A DNA stretch of 64,000 nucleotides from an uncultured Oscillospiraceae bacterium (GTDB lineage Bacteria > Bacillota > Clostridia > Oscillospirales > Oscillospiraceae), in the NCBI GenBank assembly GCA_910578735.1, contig CAJTSQ010000005.1, positions 17,632 through 81,631 of the forward strand. Direction: 5' to 3'. Under the pieces are notes generated by a model. That model had not been told where the DNA came from, made no database searches, and saw nothing but the letters and a program-made list of their open reading frames with translations. This document shows, piece after piece, positions 32,044-40,993 of this stretch. Each line of letters begins with the position of its first letter. The first letter of the stretch is position 1. The translations under genes and the position numbers were made by a program.

Positions 32044-34194
32044 ATGTCAACCATCATCAAGCACAAGCAGTTCCCCAAGTTCAAGAGCTGGACTATGGAT
32101 CTGTGCGGCCGTCCCCTCACCATCGAGGTGGGCAAGGTGGCCGAGCTGGCCTCCGCCTCCGCCCTGGTGAAGTACGGCGAAACCACCGTCATGGTGGCCG
32201 TCACCGTCTCCCCCCGTCCCCGGGACGGCATCGACTTCTTCCCCCTGTCCGTGGAGTTTGAGGAGAAGCTGTACGCCGTGGGCCGCATCCCCGGCTCCTT
32301 CATGCGCCGGGAGGGCCGGCCCTCCCTGCCTGCCGTGCTGGCCAGCCGTCTCATCGACCGGCCCATGCGCCCCCTGTTCCCCTACGACTTCCGCAACGAC
32401 GTGTGCATCCAGTGCACCGTTATGAGCGTGGATTACGACTGCTCCCCCGAGGTGGCCGCCATGATCGGCGCCTCCGCCTGCGTGAGCTATAGCGAAATCC
32501 CCTTCGCCGGCCCCATCGGCTGCCTGGAGGTGGGCTTCTGCGACGGGCAGATCGTCCTCAACCCCAACCAGGCCCAGCGCAAGACCAGCCGCATGGACGT
32601 GACCGTGGCCGCCACCCGGGAGAAGGTGGTCATGATCGAGGCCGGGGCCGATGAGATTCCCGACGAGATCATGTATGCCGGCATCGTAAAGGCCCACGAG
32701 GAGATCCGCAAGCAGATTGACTTCATCGACCAGATTGTCCGGGAGATCGGCAAGCCCAAGATGGAGTATGACCACGCCCAGTTCAACCAGGAGCTCTTTG
32801 ACGACATCGTGGCCAACTTCATGGACGAGGCCAAGGCCGCCATGGACACCGATGACAAGACCGTCCGGGAGAAGCGCTGGAACGAGATGATCGAACACTG
32901 GCACGAGAAGTATCTGGAGGAGTATCCGGATATGGACCAGTACCTGGAGGAGTTCACCTACAAGTTCCAGAAGAAGATCGTCAAGGCCTGGCTGCTGGAG
33001 GGCCACCGGGTAGACGGCCGGGCTCAGAACGAGATCCGTCCCCTGGCCGCCGAGGTGGGCGTGCTGCCCCGGGTTCACGGCTCCGGCCTGTTCACCCGCG
33101 GTCAGACCCAGGTGCTCTCTGTATGCACTCTGAACACCCTCTCCGCCGCCCAGAAGCTGGACACCATCTGGGAGGAGACCGAGAAGCGGTATATGCACCA
33201 CTACAACTTCCCCCCCTACTCCGTGGGCGAGGCCCGGGCTCCCCGGTCCACCAACCGCCGGGAGTACGGCCACGGCTTCCTGGCCGAGCGGGCTCTGGCC
33301 CCGGTGCTCCCCTCCGAGGAGGAGTTCCCCTACGCCATCCGTGTGGTCTCTGAGGTGCTGTCCTCCAACGGTTCCACCTCTCAGGGCTCCATCTGCGGCT
33401 CCACCCTGGCCCTGATGGACGCCGGCGTGCCCATCAAGGCCCCGGTGGCCGGTATCTCCTGCGGCCTGATTCAGGACGACAACGGCGGCTTTACCACCTT
33501 CATCGACATCCAGGGCGTGGAGGACTTCCACGGCGAGATGGACTTCAAGGTGGCCGGCACCAAGTCGGGCATCACCGCCATCCAGATGGACCTGAAGAAC
33601 GACGGTCTCAGCCACGAGATCATCAAGGAGGCCCTGGACATCACCCGGGACGCCCGGTTTGCCATCCTGGACGAGGTAATGCTGCCCTGCATCTCTGCCC
33701 CCCGCCCCGAGGTATGCAAGTGGGCCCCCAAAATGATCTCCATGAAGATCGATCCCGACAAGATCCGGGAGGTCATCGGCAAGGGCGGCTCGGTCATCCA
33801 GAAGATCACCGCCGAGTCGGGCGCCCAGATCGACATTGAGGAGGACGGCACCATCCACATTGCCTCCCCTGACGCCGCCTCCTGCGACACCGCCAAGAAG
33901 ATGATCGAGACCATCGTGTTCGTCCCCCAGGTGGGTGAGCTGTACTACGGCAAGGTGGTGCGCATCCTCCAGTTCGGCGCCTTCGTAGAGCTGGCCCCGG
34001 GCAAGGATGGCATGGTCCACATCTCCAAGCTGGCCGAGCGCCGGGTGGAGAAGGTGGAGGACGTGGTCAATGTGGGCGACATGATCTGGGTCAAGGTCAC
34101 CGAGATCGACGAGAAGGGCCGGGTCAACCTGTCCTACAGGGACGCCCTTCGGGAGATCAAGGCCAAGAAAGAAGCCGGTCTGCCCATTAAGTAA
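32044..34194 (+). CDS. pnp: polyribonucleotide nucleotidyltransferase
   Basis: 716-residue PNPase, a phosphorolytic 3'-5' exoribonuclease of RNA turnover. Two RNase PH domains (about 10-225 and 320-545) flank a helical domain; a KH domain (IREVIGKGGSVIQKI) and an S1 domain (GKVVRILQFGAFVEL) follow. The ATG at 32044 has AAGGAG seven bases upstream; the in-frame ATG at 32026 lies before that site. The gene ends at a strong terminator. Confidence 0.97.
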   Translation: MSTIIKHKQFPKFKSWTMDLCGRPLTIEVGKVAELASASALVKYGETTVMVAVTVSPRPRDGIDFFPLSVEFEEKLYAVGRIPGSFMRREGRPSLPAVLASRLIDRPMRPLFPYDFRNDVCIQCTVMSVDYDCSPEVAAMIGASACVSYSEIPFAGPIGCLEVGFCDGQIVLNPNQAQRKTSRMDVTVAATREKVVMIEAGADEIPDEIMYAGIVKAHEEIRKQIDFIDQIVREIGKPKMEYDHAQFNQELFDDIVANFMDEAKAAMDTDDKTVREKRWNEMIEHWHEKYLEEYPDMDQYLEEFTYKFQKKIVKAWLLEGHRVDGRAQNEIRPLAAEVGVLPRVHGSGLFTRGQTQVLSVCTLNTLSAAQKLDTIWEETEKRYMHHYNFPPYSVGEARAPRSTNRREYGHGFLAERALAPVLPSEEEFPYAIRVVSEVLSSNGSTSQGSICGSTLALMDAGVPIKAPVAGISCGLIQDDNGGFTTFIDIQGVEDFHGEMDFKVAGTKSGITAIQMDLKNDGLSHEIIKEALDITRDARFAILDEVMLPCISAPRPEVCKWAPKMISMKIDPDKIREVIGKGGSVIQKITAESGAQIDIEEDGTIHIASPDAASCDTAKKMIETIVFVPQVGELYYGKVVRILQFGAFVELAPGKDGMVHISKLAERRVEKVEDVVNVGDMIWVKVTEIDEKGRVNLSYRDALREIKAKKEAGLPIK

Positions 34195-34205
34195 ATCACC
34201 GTCAG

Positions 34206-34241
34206 AAAAAGGCAGGGACAATTTGCACTCCCTGCCTTTTT
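34206..34241 (+). terminator. intrinsic terminator after pnp
   Basis: AAAAAGGCAGGGA (34206-34218), loop, TCCCTGCC (34229-34236) and TTTTT (34237-34241). Confidence 0.9.
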
Positions 34242-34268
34242 GTCATATTGCTCAGAGGAGTGATTGTT

Positions 34269-34427
34269 ATGCCGAAAATCGACGCCCAGCTTGGCATCCG
34301 GGTGACCAAGGACCTGAAGGCCCGCCTTACCGCCCAGGCCAAAAGCGAGATGAAGAGCGTCTCCACCCTGGTGGTCCAGGTGGTAGAGGCCTATCTGGAA
34401 TCGGTAGGAAACGGAAAAAAGGCGTAA
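34269..34427 (+). CDS. 52-residue ribbon-helix-helix protein
   Basis: ATG to TAA with GAGGAG eight bases upstream. The product begins with a strand-like KIDAQLGIRVTKDLKARL (3-20) and continues with amphipathic helices (AKSEMKSVSTLVVQVVEAYL), the pattern of Arc/CopG-type RHH DNA-binding proteins and plasmid antitoxins. No toxin partner overlaps it; it sits alone between the pnp terminator and the GH13 promoter. Probably a small transcription regulator with unknown targets. Confidence 0.7.
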   Translation: MPKIDAQLGIRVTKDLKARLTAQAKSEMKSVSTLVVQVVEAYLESVGNGKKA

Positions 34428-34474
34428 GCTCAGACGGCCAAAGGACCGGCTGGACCAGTTGGGACAACCCGCTC

Positions 34475-34503
34475 TGGACAAAGCGGCCCAAGTTTGATAT
34501 AGT
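34475..34503 (+). promoter_or_regulatory. promoter for the GH13 gene
   Basis: -35 TGGACA (34475-34480), 17-bp spacer, -10 TATAGT (34498-34503), 33 bp before the ATG. Confidence 0.7.
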
Positions 34504-34536
34504 GACACCAACAGCTGAATTGGAGGATGATCTCAC

Positions 34537-36384
34537 ATGAGGCAAACCGTATTCGATCGCCGCCTGGAACGGCACCGCGACGAATTAAAGTGGCTCTACA
34601 TGGAGCTGTACCATGACGAGGCCGCCTTTGCGTACTTCCTTGGAATGCTCAAAACGTGCTGGGGCGAGCGGAAAAAGCCCCTCCGGGATCAGGACGCCCG
34701 CCGGGAGGCCAACCCCAACTGGTACCGCCGCCGGGATCTGCTGGGCATGATGCTCTATGCAGACGCCTTTGCAGAGGACCTCAACGGAGTAAAGGAAAAG
34801 CTGAAGTATGTCAAAGAGTGCGGAGTCAACTATCTCCACCTGATGCCCCTGCTCCAATCTCCCGAGGGCCGCAGCGACGGGGGGTACGCGGTCAGCGACT
34901 TTCGCACGGTCCAGCCCTCCCTGGGCACCATGGAGGATTTGGAGAACCTGGCCAACGCCTGCCGCCGGGCGGAGATCAGCCTGTGCCTGGACTTCGTCAT
35001 GAACCACACCAGCGAGGACCACGACTGGGCCAGGCGGGCCCGGGCGGGGGAGCCGGGCTACCGGGAGCGGTATTTCTTCTATGACAGCTGGGATATTCCC
35101 CGGGAATTTGAAAAAACTGTCCCCCAGGTGTTCCCCACCACCGCCCCCGGCAGCTTTACCCAGCTGGAAGACGGGCAGATAGTCATGACCAACTTCTACC
35201 CCTATCAGTGGGACCTGAACTACGCCAATCCGGCGGTCTTCAACGACATGACTGAGAACCTCCTTTTCCTGGCCAACCGGGGCATTGACGTCATCCGCCT
35301 GGACGCCATCCCCTACATCTGGAAGGAGCTGGGCACCAACTGCCGCAACCTCCCCCAGGTCCACACCCTGGCCCGGATGCTGCGCATGGTGTGCGAGATC
35401 GTCTGCCCCAGCGTCCTCCTCCTGGGGGAGGTGGTGATGGAGCCGGCCAAGGTGGCCCCCTACTTCGGCACTACGGAGAAGCCCGAGTGCCATATGCTCT
35501 ACAATGTGACCACCATGGCCACCACATGGCACACCCTGGCCACAGGGGACGCCTCCCTTTTAAAGCGGCAAATGGAAATTCTGTGCGCCCTGCCCAAGGA
35601 TTTCCTGTTCCTCAACTACCTGCGCTGTCACGACGACATCGGCTGGGGGCTGGACTACCCCTGGCTGGGAGAGCGGTTCGGTATCAACGAGGTGGCCCAC
35701 AAGCGGTACTTAAACAACTGGTTTACCGGGAATTTTCCGGGCAGCAGCGCCCGGGGTGAACTGTACAACGACGACCCCCGTCTGGGGGACGCCCGCCTGT
35801 GCGGCACCGTGGCCTCCCTGTGCGGGATAGAGGCCGCCGAGTATGAGGGCAACCCCTTCAAGCTGGAGCAGGCGGTGGCCTGCGACCTCACCCTCCACGC
35901 CTGGATGCTGTCCCAGAGCGGTATCCCGGTGATCTACAGCGGGGACGAGGTGGGCCAGCTCAACGACTACACCTACCACAACGACCCCAAAAAGCGGGAT
36001 GACAGCCGGTATATTCACCGGGGAAAATTCCAGTGGGAGCTGGCCGAGTTCCGAAGGGAGCCGAATTCCCGCCAGGGCAAGCTGTTCCAGGGCCTGCGGC
36101 GGCTGGAGGCTATCCGGGCCGGGGAGCCCTGCTTCGACGGAGACGCCGACGTCCAGGTGGAGGACAGCGGGGATTCCCGAGTGCTGGCCCTGTGCCGCCG
36201 GGCTGGAGACCGGGAGCTGATCTGCCTGTTCAATTTCAGCAACCAGTTTGTCCGGGCCGGGGCGGACCGGGAGGGAGCCTATACCGATCTGATGTATGGG
36301 ACCCACTATGACAGCATTCGCTCCGTCGAGCTGTGGCCCAACGGCTTTGCCTGGCTTCTGCGGGATGGAAAAGGCGAACTTTAA
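34537..36384 (+). CDS. amylosucrase-type GH13 glycoside hydrolase/transglycosylase
   Basis: 615 residues, no signal peptide, so cytosolic. An N-terminal helical domain leads to a GH13 barrel with YLHLMPLL and DGGYAVSDF, the signature of the amylosucrase branch. The nucleophile is Asp256 (VIRLDAIP), the acid/base Glu298 (LLGEVV), and the transition-state stabiliser Asp366 (CHDDIG). It probably splits sucrose or a related alpha-glucoside or transfers its glucosyl unit to glucan. It faces malQ across a palindrome, and the sugar ABC importer and LacI regulator lie beyond, so a shared alpha-glucan role is likely. Exact substrate unknown. Confidence 0.85.
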   Translation: MRQTVFDRRLERHRDELKWLYMELYHDEAAFAYFLGMLKTCWGERKKPLRDQDARREANPNWYRRRDLLGMMLYADAFAEDLNGVKEKLKYVKECGVNYLHLMPLLQSPEGRSDGGYAVSDFRTVQPSLGTMEDLENLANACRRAEISLCLDFVMNHTSEDHDWARRARAGEPGYRERYFFYDSWDIPREFEKTVPQVFPTTAPGSFTQLEDGQIVMTNFYPYQWDLNYANPAVFNDMTENLLFLANRGIDVIRLDAIPYIWKELGTNCRNLPQVHTLARMLRMVCEIVCPSVLLLGEVVMEPAKVAPYFGTTEKPECHMLYNVTTMATTWHTLATGDASLLKRQMEILCALPKDFLFLNYLRCHDDIGWGLDYPWLGERFGINEVAHKRYLNNWFTGNFPGSSARGELYNDDPRLGDARLCGTVASLCGIEAAEYEGNPFKLEQAVACDLTLHAWMLSQSGIPVIYSGDEVGQLNDYTYHNDPKKRDDSRYIHRGKFQWELAEFRREPNSRQGKLFQGLRRLEAIRAGEPCFDGDADVQVEDSGDSRVLALCRRAGDRELICLFNFSNQFVRAGADREGAYTDLMYGTHYDSIRSVELWPNGFAWLLRDGKGEL

Positions 36385-36392
36385 AGTTTGTA

Positions 36393-36429
36393 ACCATGCA
36401 GGGGCGCACATTGTGCGCCCCTGCATGGT
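36393..36429. repeat. dispersed palindrome, perfect 18-bp arms
   Basis: ACCATGCAGGGGCGCACA (36393-36410), T, and its exact complement (36412-36429). It is the most perfect member of the family. Sited between the convergent GH13 and malQ genes, it could also stop transcription, although no T-run follows. Confidence 0.85.
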
Positions 36430-36432
36430 GTC

Positions 36433-37962
36433 CTATTTGGTCTTCTTGGAACTGAAGGCCGGTTTCTTCTCCTTGGGCAGCCGCTGATATACCTTCATCT
36501 CCCGGTACAGCCGTTTAGACAGCTTCTCATCAAAGGTGCCGGGAAGGGTCCGCCACTTCCAGTTGTCCCCCAGCGTGGAGGGCGTATTGATCCGGGCCTC
36601 GCTGCCCAGGCCCAGCAGATCCTGGAACTGGATGACCGCCAGGCCGGCGGGGGAGGCCCAGGCCGAGCGCATCATGCCCCAGTGGCAGCCCTCCCGGCTG
36701 TTCAGCCGCAGGTAGGCTTTGGCGTAGTCCCTGTCCTCCCTGCGTGCGGAGGCCAGCCAGCCCTGAATGGTATCGTTGTCGTGGGTGCCGGTATACACTA
36801 CGCAGTGGGCGGGGTAGGTGTGGGGCAGGTAGCCGCTGTCCATATCCCGGCTGTCAAAGGCCAGCTCCAGCACCTTCATGCCGGGGTAGCCCGCCTCCTT
36901 CAGCAGCTTTTTTACCGAGGGGGTAAGAAAGCCCAGGTCCTCGGCGATGATGTCCTTTTTGCCCAGGGTCCTGTTCACAGCCTTGAAAAAGTCGATGCCC
37001 GGGCCGGGCCTCCACCGGCCGTTCTGTGCGCCGTTCTCCCCATAGGGGATGGCGTAGTAGGCGTCGAAGCCCCGGAAGTGGTCGATACGCAGGGTGTCAT
37101 ACAGCTGGAACTGGAAGGCAATCCGCCGCAGCCACCAGGCGTAGCCCTCCTCCTTCATCCGCTCCCAGTCAAACAGGGGGTTGCCCCACAGCTGGCCGTC
37201 GGCGGAGAAGCCGTCGGGAGGACAGCCGGCCACCTCGGTGGGCCGGCCGTCCTCATCCAGCTGGAACTGGTCCGGGCCGGCCCACACGTCGGCACTGTCT
37301 CCGGAGGCATAGATGGGCAGATCACCGATGATAGACAGTCCCAGGCGGTTGGCGTAGGCCTTGAAGGCCCGCCACTGACCGAAAAAGAGGTATTGGACCC
37401 CCCTCCAGAAGTCCACCTCCCCGGCCAGCTCCGCCCGGGCCCGGTCCAGGGCAGCGGGATCCCGCAGGCGCAGCTCCCTGGGCCATTGGGACCAGGGGGC
37501 GCCGCCGTGTTTGCCCTTCAGGGCCATGAACAGGGCATAGTCCTCCAGCCAGTCCTTCTGCTCCTCGCAGAAGGCGGTGAAGTCGGGCCGGCCTTGCGCC
37601 AGCAGGCGGTCGCAGGCTTTGTGAAGCACAGGGTAGCGGGCGGCGTACAGGCGGCCATAGTCTACATATTCGGGGTTCTCCCCCCAATCCAGGCTTTCAA
37701 ACTCCTGCCGCTCCAGCAGGCCCTCCTCCGCCAGGGCATCCAGGTCGATGAAGTAGGGGTTGCCCGCGAAGGAGGAGAAGGACTGATAGGGGGAATCGCC
37801 GTAGCTGGTGGGACCCACAGGGAGCAGCTGCCAGCAGCTCTGCCCCCCCTCGGCCAAAAAATCGGCAAATCTTCTCGCCTCTTTCCCCAGCGTGCCGATG
37901 CCGTAGGGGGAGGGCAGGGAGAAGATGGGCATAAGAACTCCTGCTTTTCTCACGTTTTTCAC
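36433..37962 (-). CDS. malQ: 4-alpha-glucanotransferase
   Basis: 509-residue amylomaltase (GH77), which disproportionates maltodextrins. FSLPSPYGIGTLG (14-26), the nucleophile region LRIDHFRGFDAYY, the acid/base in IAEDLGFL and THDNDTIQGW are all present. The start drawn is GTG at 37962; GTG at 37953 has better spacing from AAAGG, and ATG at 37932 has a strong AGGAG but would remove the conserved start of the first strand. It lies after the terminator of the LacI gene, so it may have its own promoter. Confidence 0.94.
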   Translation of the reverse strand: MKNVRKAGVLMPIFSLPSPYGIGTLGKEARRFADFLAEGGQSCWQLLPVGPTSYGDSPYQSFSSFAGNPYFIDLDALAEEGLLERQEFESLDWGENPEYVDYGRLYAARYPVLHKACDRLLAQGRPDFTAFCEEQKDWLEDYALFMALKGKHGGAPWSQWPRELRLRDPAALDRARAELAGEVDFWRGVQYLFFGQWRAFKAYANRLGLSIIGDLPIYASGDSADVWAGPDQFQLDEDGRPTEVAGCPPDGFSADGQLWGNPLFDWERMKEEGYAWWLRRIAFQFQLYDTLRIDHFRGFDAYYAIPYGENGAQNGRWRPGPGIDFFKAVNRTLGKKDIIAEDLGFLTPSVKKLLKEAGYPGMKVLELAFDSRDMDSGYLPHTYPAHCVVYTGTHDNDTIQGWLASARREDRDYAKAYLRLNSREGCHWGMMRSAWASPAGLAVIQFQDLLGLGSEARINTPSTLGDNWKWRTLPGTFDEKLSKRLYREMKVYQRLPKEKKPAFSSKKTK

Positions 37963-37984
37963 CTTTCTCTCATCAATATCAAGT

Positions 37985-38011
37985 AAAGGGCCGCCGGAGG
38001 GGCGGCCCTTT
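37985..38011 (-). terminator. terminator after the sugar-operon LacI gene
   Basis: AAAGGGCCGCC (37985-37995), loop GGAGG, GGCGGCCCTTT (38001-38011), directly after the stop at 38014 on the minus strand and before malQ. Confidence 0.7.
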
Positions 38012-38013
38012 GA

Positions 38014-39021
38014 TCAGTTGAGCTGCGCGACGCTCTCCCCCTCGATCAGGTGGAAGGGGACCAGCTCATGCACAGGGGGGCTTCGGCGCTGGATGCTCCG
38101 CAGCAGGGCGTCCACTCCCCGCTCGGCCAGCTGCTGGGTGTCCTGGCGAACGGTAGTAAGCCGTGGGAGGGAGTACTGGCCGGTGACGATGCCGTCATAC
38201 CCCACTACTGAGATGTCCTCAGGGACCCGCCTCCCCATGTCCCGCAGGGCCCGGATGGCCCCCAGGGCCATCACGTCGCTGACGGCGAAAATGGCCGTCA
38301 GCTCAGGGCACCGCTCCAGCAGCTTCCTGGTAGCGGCGTAGGCCTCAGGCATGGAGTAGCGGCAGGGCTCGCACTGGCGGTCCACGTCGAAGGGGATCCC
38401 CAGCTGGAGGCAGGCGTCCCGGCAGCCCATCAGGCGGCTGTAGCTGATTTGAGAGCAGGACCAGTTGCCCCCCAGCAGGCCAATGTGCCGGTGGCCGCGC
38501 CCGGCCAGCAGCCGGATCACCTGCTGGGCCGCCGCCCCGTCGTCGGTGGTAAAGGAGGACAGGTTGTCAAACCTCAGCTCCTTGGCGGTGTTGGTCAGCA
38601 GCACGCAGGGGACGGCGATGGGGGCAAAGCCCGCCTCAAACAGCTCCAGGTCGCCGCCCAAAAACAGGATTCCCATGGGCCTGCGTTCCCGGCACAGCTG
38701 ACAGGCAAAGGCCACCTCGTTGGCATCCTCGTCCAGATAGTAGACGGCGGCCTCCTGGCCGGCGTCCCGGAGCAGGGCCTGGAGCTTTTCCACCAGGTCG
38801 GCAAAGAGCATGTTCATGATTCCCTTGACGATGATGGCGATGCTGCTGCTGGCCTGCTGCTTCAAGTGTTTGGCGTTGTTGTTGGGCTGAAAGCCCTGCT
38901 CCTCCACCACGGCCAGCACCTTCCGCCTGGTCTCGTCGCTGACGTCCGGATGGCCGTTGAGCACACGGGACACGGTGGCCACGCCGCAGCCGGACAGTTT
39001 GGCGATATCCTTAATGGTCAC
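38014..39021 (-). CDS. LacI-family transcriptional regulator of the sugar ABC locus
   Basis: 335 residues: an N-terminal HTH TIKDIAKLSGCGVATVSRVL with hinge helix (KHLKQQ about 47-52), then a periplasmic-binding-protein-like sugar domain ending in VPEDISVVGYDG. GTG at 39021 is chosen because GAAGGGACATCT precedes it and it gives the usual LacI N-terminus; ATG at 39042 has no ribosome site. It is encoded after the two permease genes and probably binds the operator at 42422-42451. Confidence 0.9.
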   Translation of the reverse strand: MTIKDIAKLSGCGVATVSRVLNGHPDVSDETRRKVLAVVEEQGFQPNNNAKHLKQQASSSIAIIVKGIMNMLFADLVEKLQALLRDAGQEAAVYYLDEDANEVAFACQLCRERRPMGILFLGGDLELFEAGFAPIAVPCVLLTNTAKELRFDNLSSFTTDDGAAAQQVIRLLAGRGHRHIGLLGGNWSCSQISYSRLMGCRDACLQLGIPFDVDRQCEPCRYSMPEAYAATRKLLERCPELTAIFAVSDVMALGAIRALRDMGRRVPEDISVVGYDGIVTGQYSLPRLTTVRQDTQQLAERGVDALLRSIQRRSPPVHELVPFHLIEGESVAQLN

Positions 39022-39087
39022 AGATGTCCCTTCTTTCTCCATTAACAGAGCGATTTTAGCATATCTGACTGCGGAATGCAAGGCCTT

Positions 39088-39115
39088 TGCAGGGGCGGCA
39101 AAGGCCGCCCCTGCA
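39088..39115. repeat. dispersed palindrome, GGC-core copy
   Basis: TGCAGGGGCGGC (39088-39099), AAAG, GCCGCCCCTGCA (39104-39115), perfect 12-bp arms, between the permease and LacI genes. Confidence 0.8.
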
Positions 39116-39123
39116 GCAAGCGC

Positions 39124-39984
39124 TTATCCCTTCACCGCGCCGGCGGCCACGCCCGCGATGATGTGCTTCTGGCAGGTGAGGTAGAACACAATCACCGGGA
39201 TGATGGACAGCAGGATCAGGGCCATGGTGGCCCCCAGGTCCACGGTGCCGTAGCTGCCCTTCAGGTACTGGATGTGGATGGGGATGGTGCGGTACAGGTT
39301 CTTGTCCAGCACCAGGTAGGGCAGGAGGAAGTCGTTCCACACCCACATAATCTCCAAAATACCCACAGACACCATGGTGGGCTTGAGCATGGGCACCACC
39401 ACGGAGAAGTAGGTGCGCAGGGGCCCGCAGCCGTCGATGGCGGCGGCCTCCTCAATCTCCAGGGGGATGGACTTGACAAAGCCCACGAACATGAAGATGG
39501 CCAGACCCGCGCCAAAGCCCAGGTAGATGATGGGGATGGTCCAGGGGGTGTTCAGGTGGAGGGTGTTGGCCGTCTTGGACAGGGTAAACATGACCATCTG
39601 GAAGGGGACCACCATGGAGAACACGCACAGGAAGTACAGCGCCTTGCAGAACAGGGAGTTTACCCGGGCAATATACCAGGCGGCCATGGAGGTACACAGC
39701 AGTATCAGGGCGGTGGACAGGATGGTAATCACCACACTGTATACCACTGATTTGACGAAGGGGTAGTTGCCGAAGGTCATGCCCTTGATGAAGTTCTCAA
39801 AGCCGGCGTACATCTCGCCGGTGGGCAGGGCGAAGGTGTCGGTTTTGACAAAGGTGTTCAGCTTGAAGGAGTTGATAACCACCGCTACCACAGGCAGCAC
39901 ATAGATGACGCAGATGACGGCCAGCACGGTGGACAGGATGGTCTTGCGGCGGGCCTCGGCGGAGAGCGTTTTCTTGGCGTTCAT
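39124..39984 (-). CDS. sugar ABC transporter permease, MalG-like
   Basis: 286 residues with six membrane helices and the EAA loop EEAAAIDGCGPLRTYFSVVV, which docks the ATPase. Second inner-membrane subunit of a carbohydrate importer (CUT1). The ATG overlaps the stop of the MalF-like gene (TAATG), with AAGGAGG upstream; an in-frame start at 40026 is inside that gene and is rejected. No ATPase is encoded here, so a shared MsmK/UgpC-type ATPase elsewhere is expected. Confidence 0.92.
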   Translation of the reverse strand: MNAKKTLSAEARRKTILSTVLAVICVIYVLPVVAVVINSFKLNTFVKTDTFALPTGEMYAGFENFIKGMTFGNYPFVKSVVYSVVITILSTALILLCTSMAAWYIARVNSLFCKALYFLCVFSMVVPFQMVMFTLSKTANTLHLNTPWTIPIIYLGFGAGLAIFMFVGFVKSIPLEIEEAAAIDGCGPLRTYFSVVVPMLKPTMVSVGILEIMWVWNDFLLPYLVLDKNLYRTIPIHIQYLKGSYGTVDLGATMALILLSIIPVIVFYLTCQKHIIAGVAAGAVKG

Positions 39985-40886
39985 TACTGCTGTACCTCCT
40001 TTTTGCGTGTGTAGCCCAGCTGGCACAGGCCCAGTCCGGCCACCAGAACGAAGAAGACAACTGCTTTGGCCTGAGCGACACCCTGGGAGGAGCCGCCGGA
40101 GGCGTTAAAGGTGTTAAAGATGTTCAGGGCCAGCATCTCGGTGGTCTTGATGGTGGTGCCGCCGGGCTGGATGATGAAGGGCTGGCCGCCGGTGAGGGCC
40201 AGGTTCTGGTCAAACAGCTTAAAGCCGTTCGTGAGGGACAGGAACATGCAGATGGTGATGGAGGGCATCACATTGGGGATGGTCACCTTAAACAGGGTCT
40301 GGGCACGGGTGGCGCCGTCGATGCGGGCCGCCTCCAGCATCTCCCCGGGAACGTTTTGCAGCCCCGCGATGTAGATAATCATCATGTAGCCCACCTGCTG
40401 CCAGCACATGAGGATAATCAGGCCCCAGAAGCCGTACTTGCTCTCCAGCAGGATGGAGGTGGACCACCAGCTGAGGATGCCGTCGAAGATCATGGACCAG
40501 ATGTAGCCCAGCACGATGCCGCCGATGAGGTTGGGCATGAAGAATACGGTGCGGAACAGATTGCTGCCCTTGATGCCCTGGGTGAGGAAATAGGCCACGG
40601 CGAAGGCCAGCACGTTAATCAGCACCAGGGACACCACGGTAAACATGGTGGTGTACCAGAAGGCGTGGCGGAAGCCCACGTCGCTAAACGCCTTGACATA
40701 GTTATCCAGGCCAATAAATTTTGCGTTGGAGATGGTCTTGAACCGGCACAGGGACAGCCAGATGCCCTGGAGGAAGGGCCAGATAAAGCCGATGATAAAG
40801 GCCGCCGTCACCGGCCCCAGGAAGAATAGCCCCCACCGCCGGGTGGCCCGCTGGACAGAGTTGCTGCTGGTGATCTTCATTTTCAC
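39984..40886 (-). CDS. sugar ABC transporter permease, MalF-like
   Basis: 300 residues with six membrane helices and the EAA motif LEAARIDGATRAQTLFKVTI. Forms the pore of a CUT1 sugar importer with the MalG-like subunit. The start is GTG at 40886 with AAGGAG eight bases upstream; ATG at 40880 is the alternative. It follows the binding-protein gene after a 166-bp gap holding two dispersed palindromes and an intrinsic terminator. Confidence 0.92.
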   Translation of the reverse strand: MKMKITSSNSVQRATRRWGLFFLGPVTAAFIIGFIWPFLQGIWLSLCRFKTISNAKFIGLDNYVKAFSDVGFRHAFWYTTMFTVVSLVLINVLAFAVAYFLTQGIKGSNLFRTVFFMPNLIGGIVLGYIWSMIFDGILSWWSTSILLESKYGFWGLIILMCWQQVGYMMIIYIAGLQNVPGEMLEAARIDGATRAQTLFKVTIPNVMPSITICMFLSLTNGFKLFDQNLALTGGQPFIIQPGGTTIKTTEMLALNIFNTFNASGGSSQGVAQAKAVVFFVLVAGLGLCQLGYTRKKEVQQ

Positions 40887-40910
40887 GGTATCAGCTCCTT
40901 AATCTTTTTT

Positions 40911-40935
40911 GTAGGGGCGCATAGTATGCGCCTGC
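40911..40935. repeat. dispersed palindrome, CATA-core copy
   Basis: GTAGGGGCGCATA (40911-40923) pairs with TATGCGCCTGC; the right arm lacks two Cs. It lies between the binding-protein and MalF-like genes. Confidence 0.75.
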
Positions 40936-40962
40936 TTTTTGCACAGTGTACAGTGTGGAGTT

Positions 40963-40987
40963 GCGGGCGGATGGTATCCGCCCCTAC
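40963..40987. repeat. dispersed palindrome, GGAT-core copy
   Basis: GCGGGCGGAT (40963-40972), GGT, ATCCGCCCCTAC (40976-40987). With the copy at 40911 it frames a 77-bp block whose ends read GTAGGGGCG and CGCCCCTAC, so the two may be the termini of one small element. Confidence 0.75.
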
Positions 40988-40993
40988 AAGCAG

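Noticed and set aside
32047..34221. A 724-codon open frame antisense to pnp.
   Set aside because: Low-complexity Leu/Gly/His/Asp-rich product, a mirror of G+C-biased third positions in pnp; no family motifs and no ribosome site.
34269..34427. A toxin-antitoxin pair with the ribbon-helix-helix protein as antitoxin.
   Set aside because: No overlapping or adjacent toxin-sized gene; the next gene is a GH13 enzyme with its own promoter.
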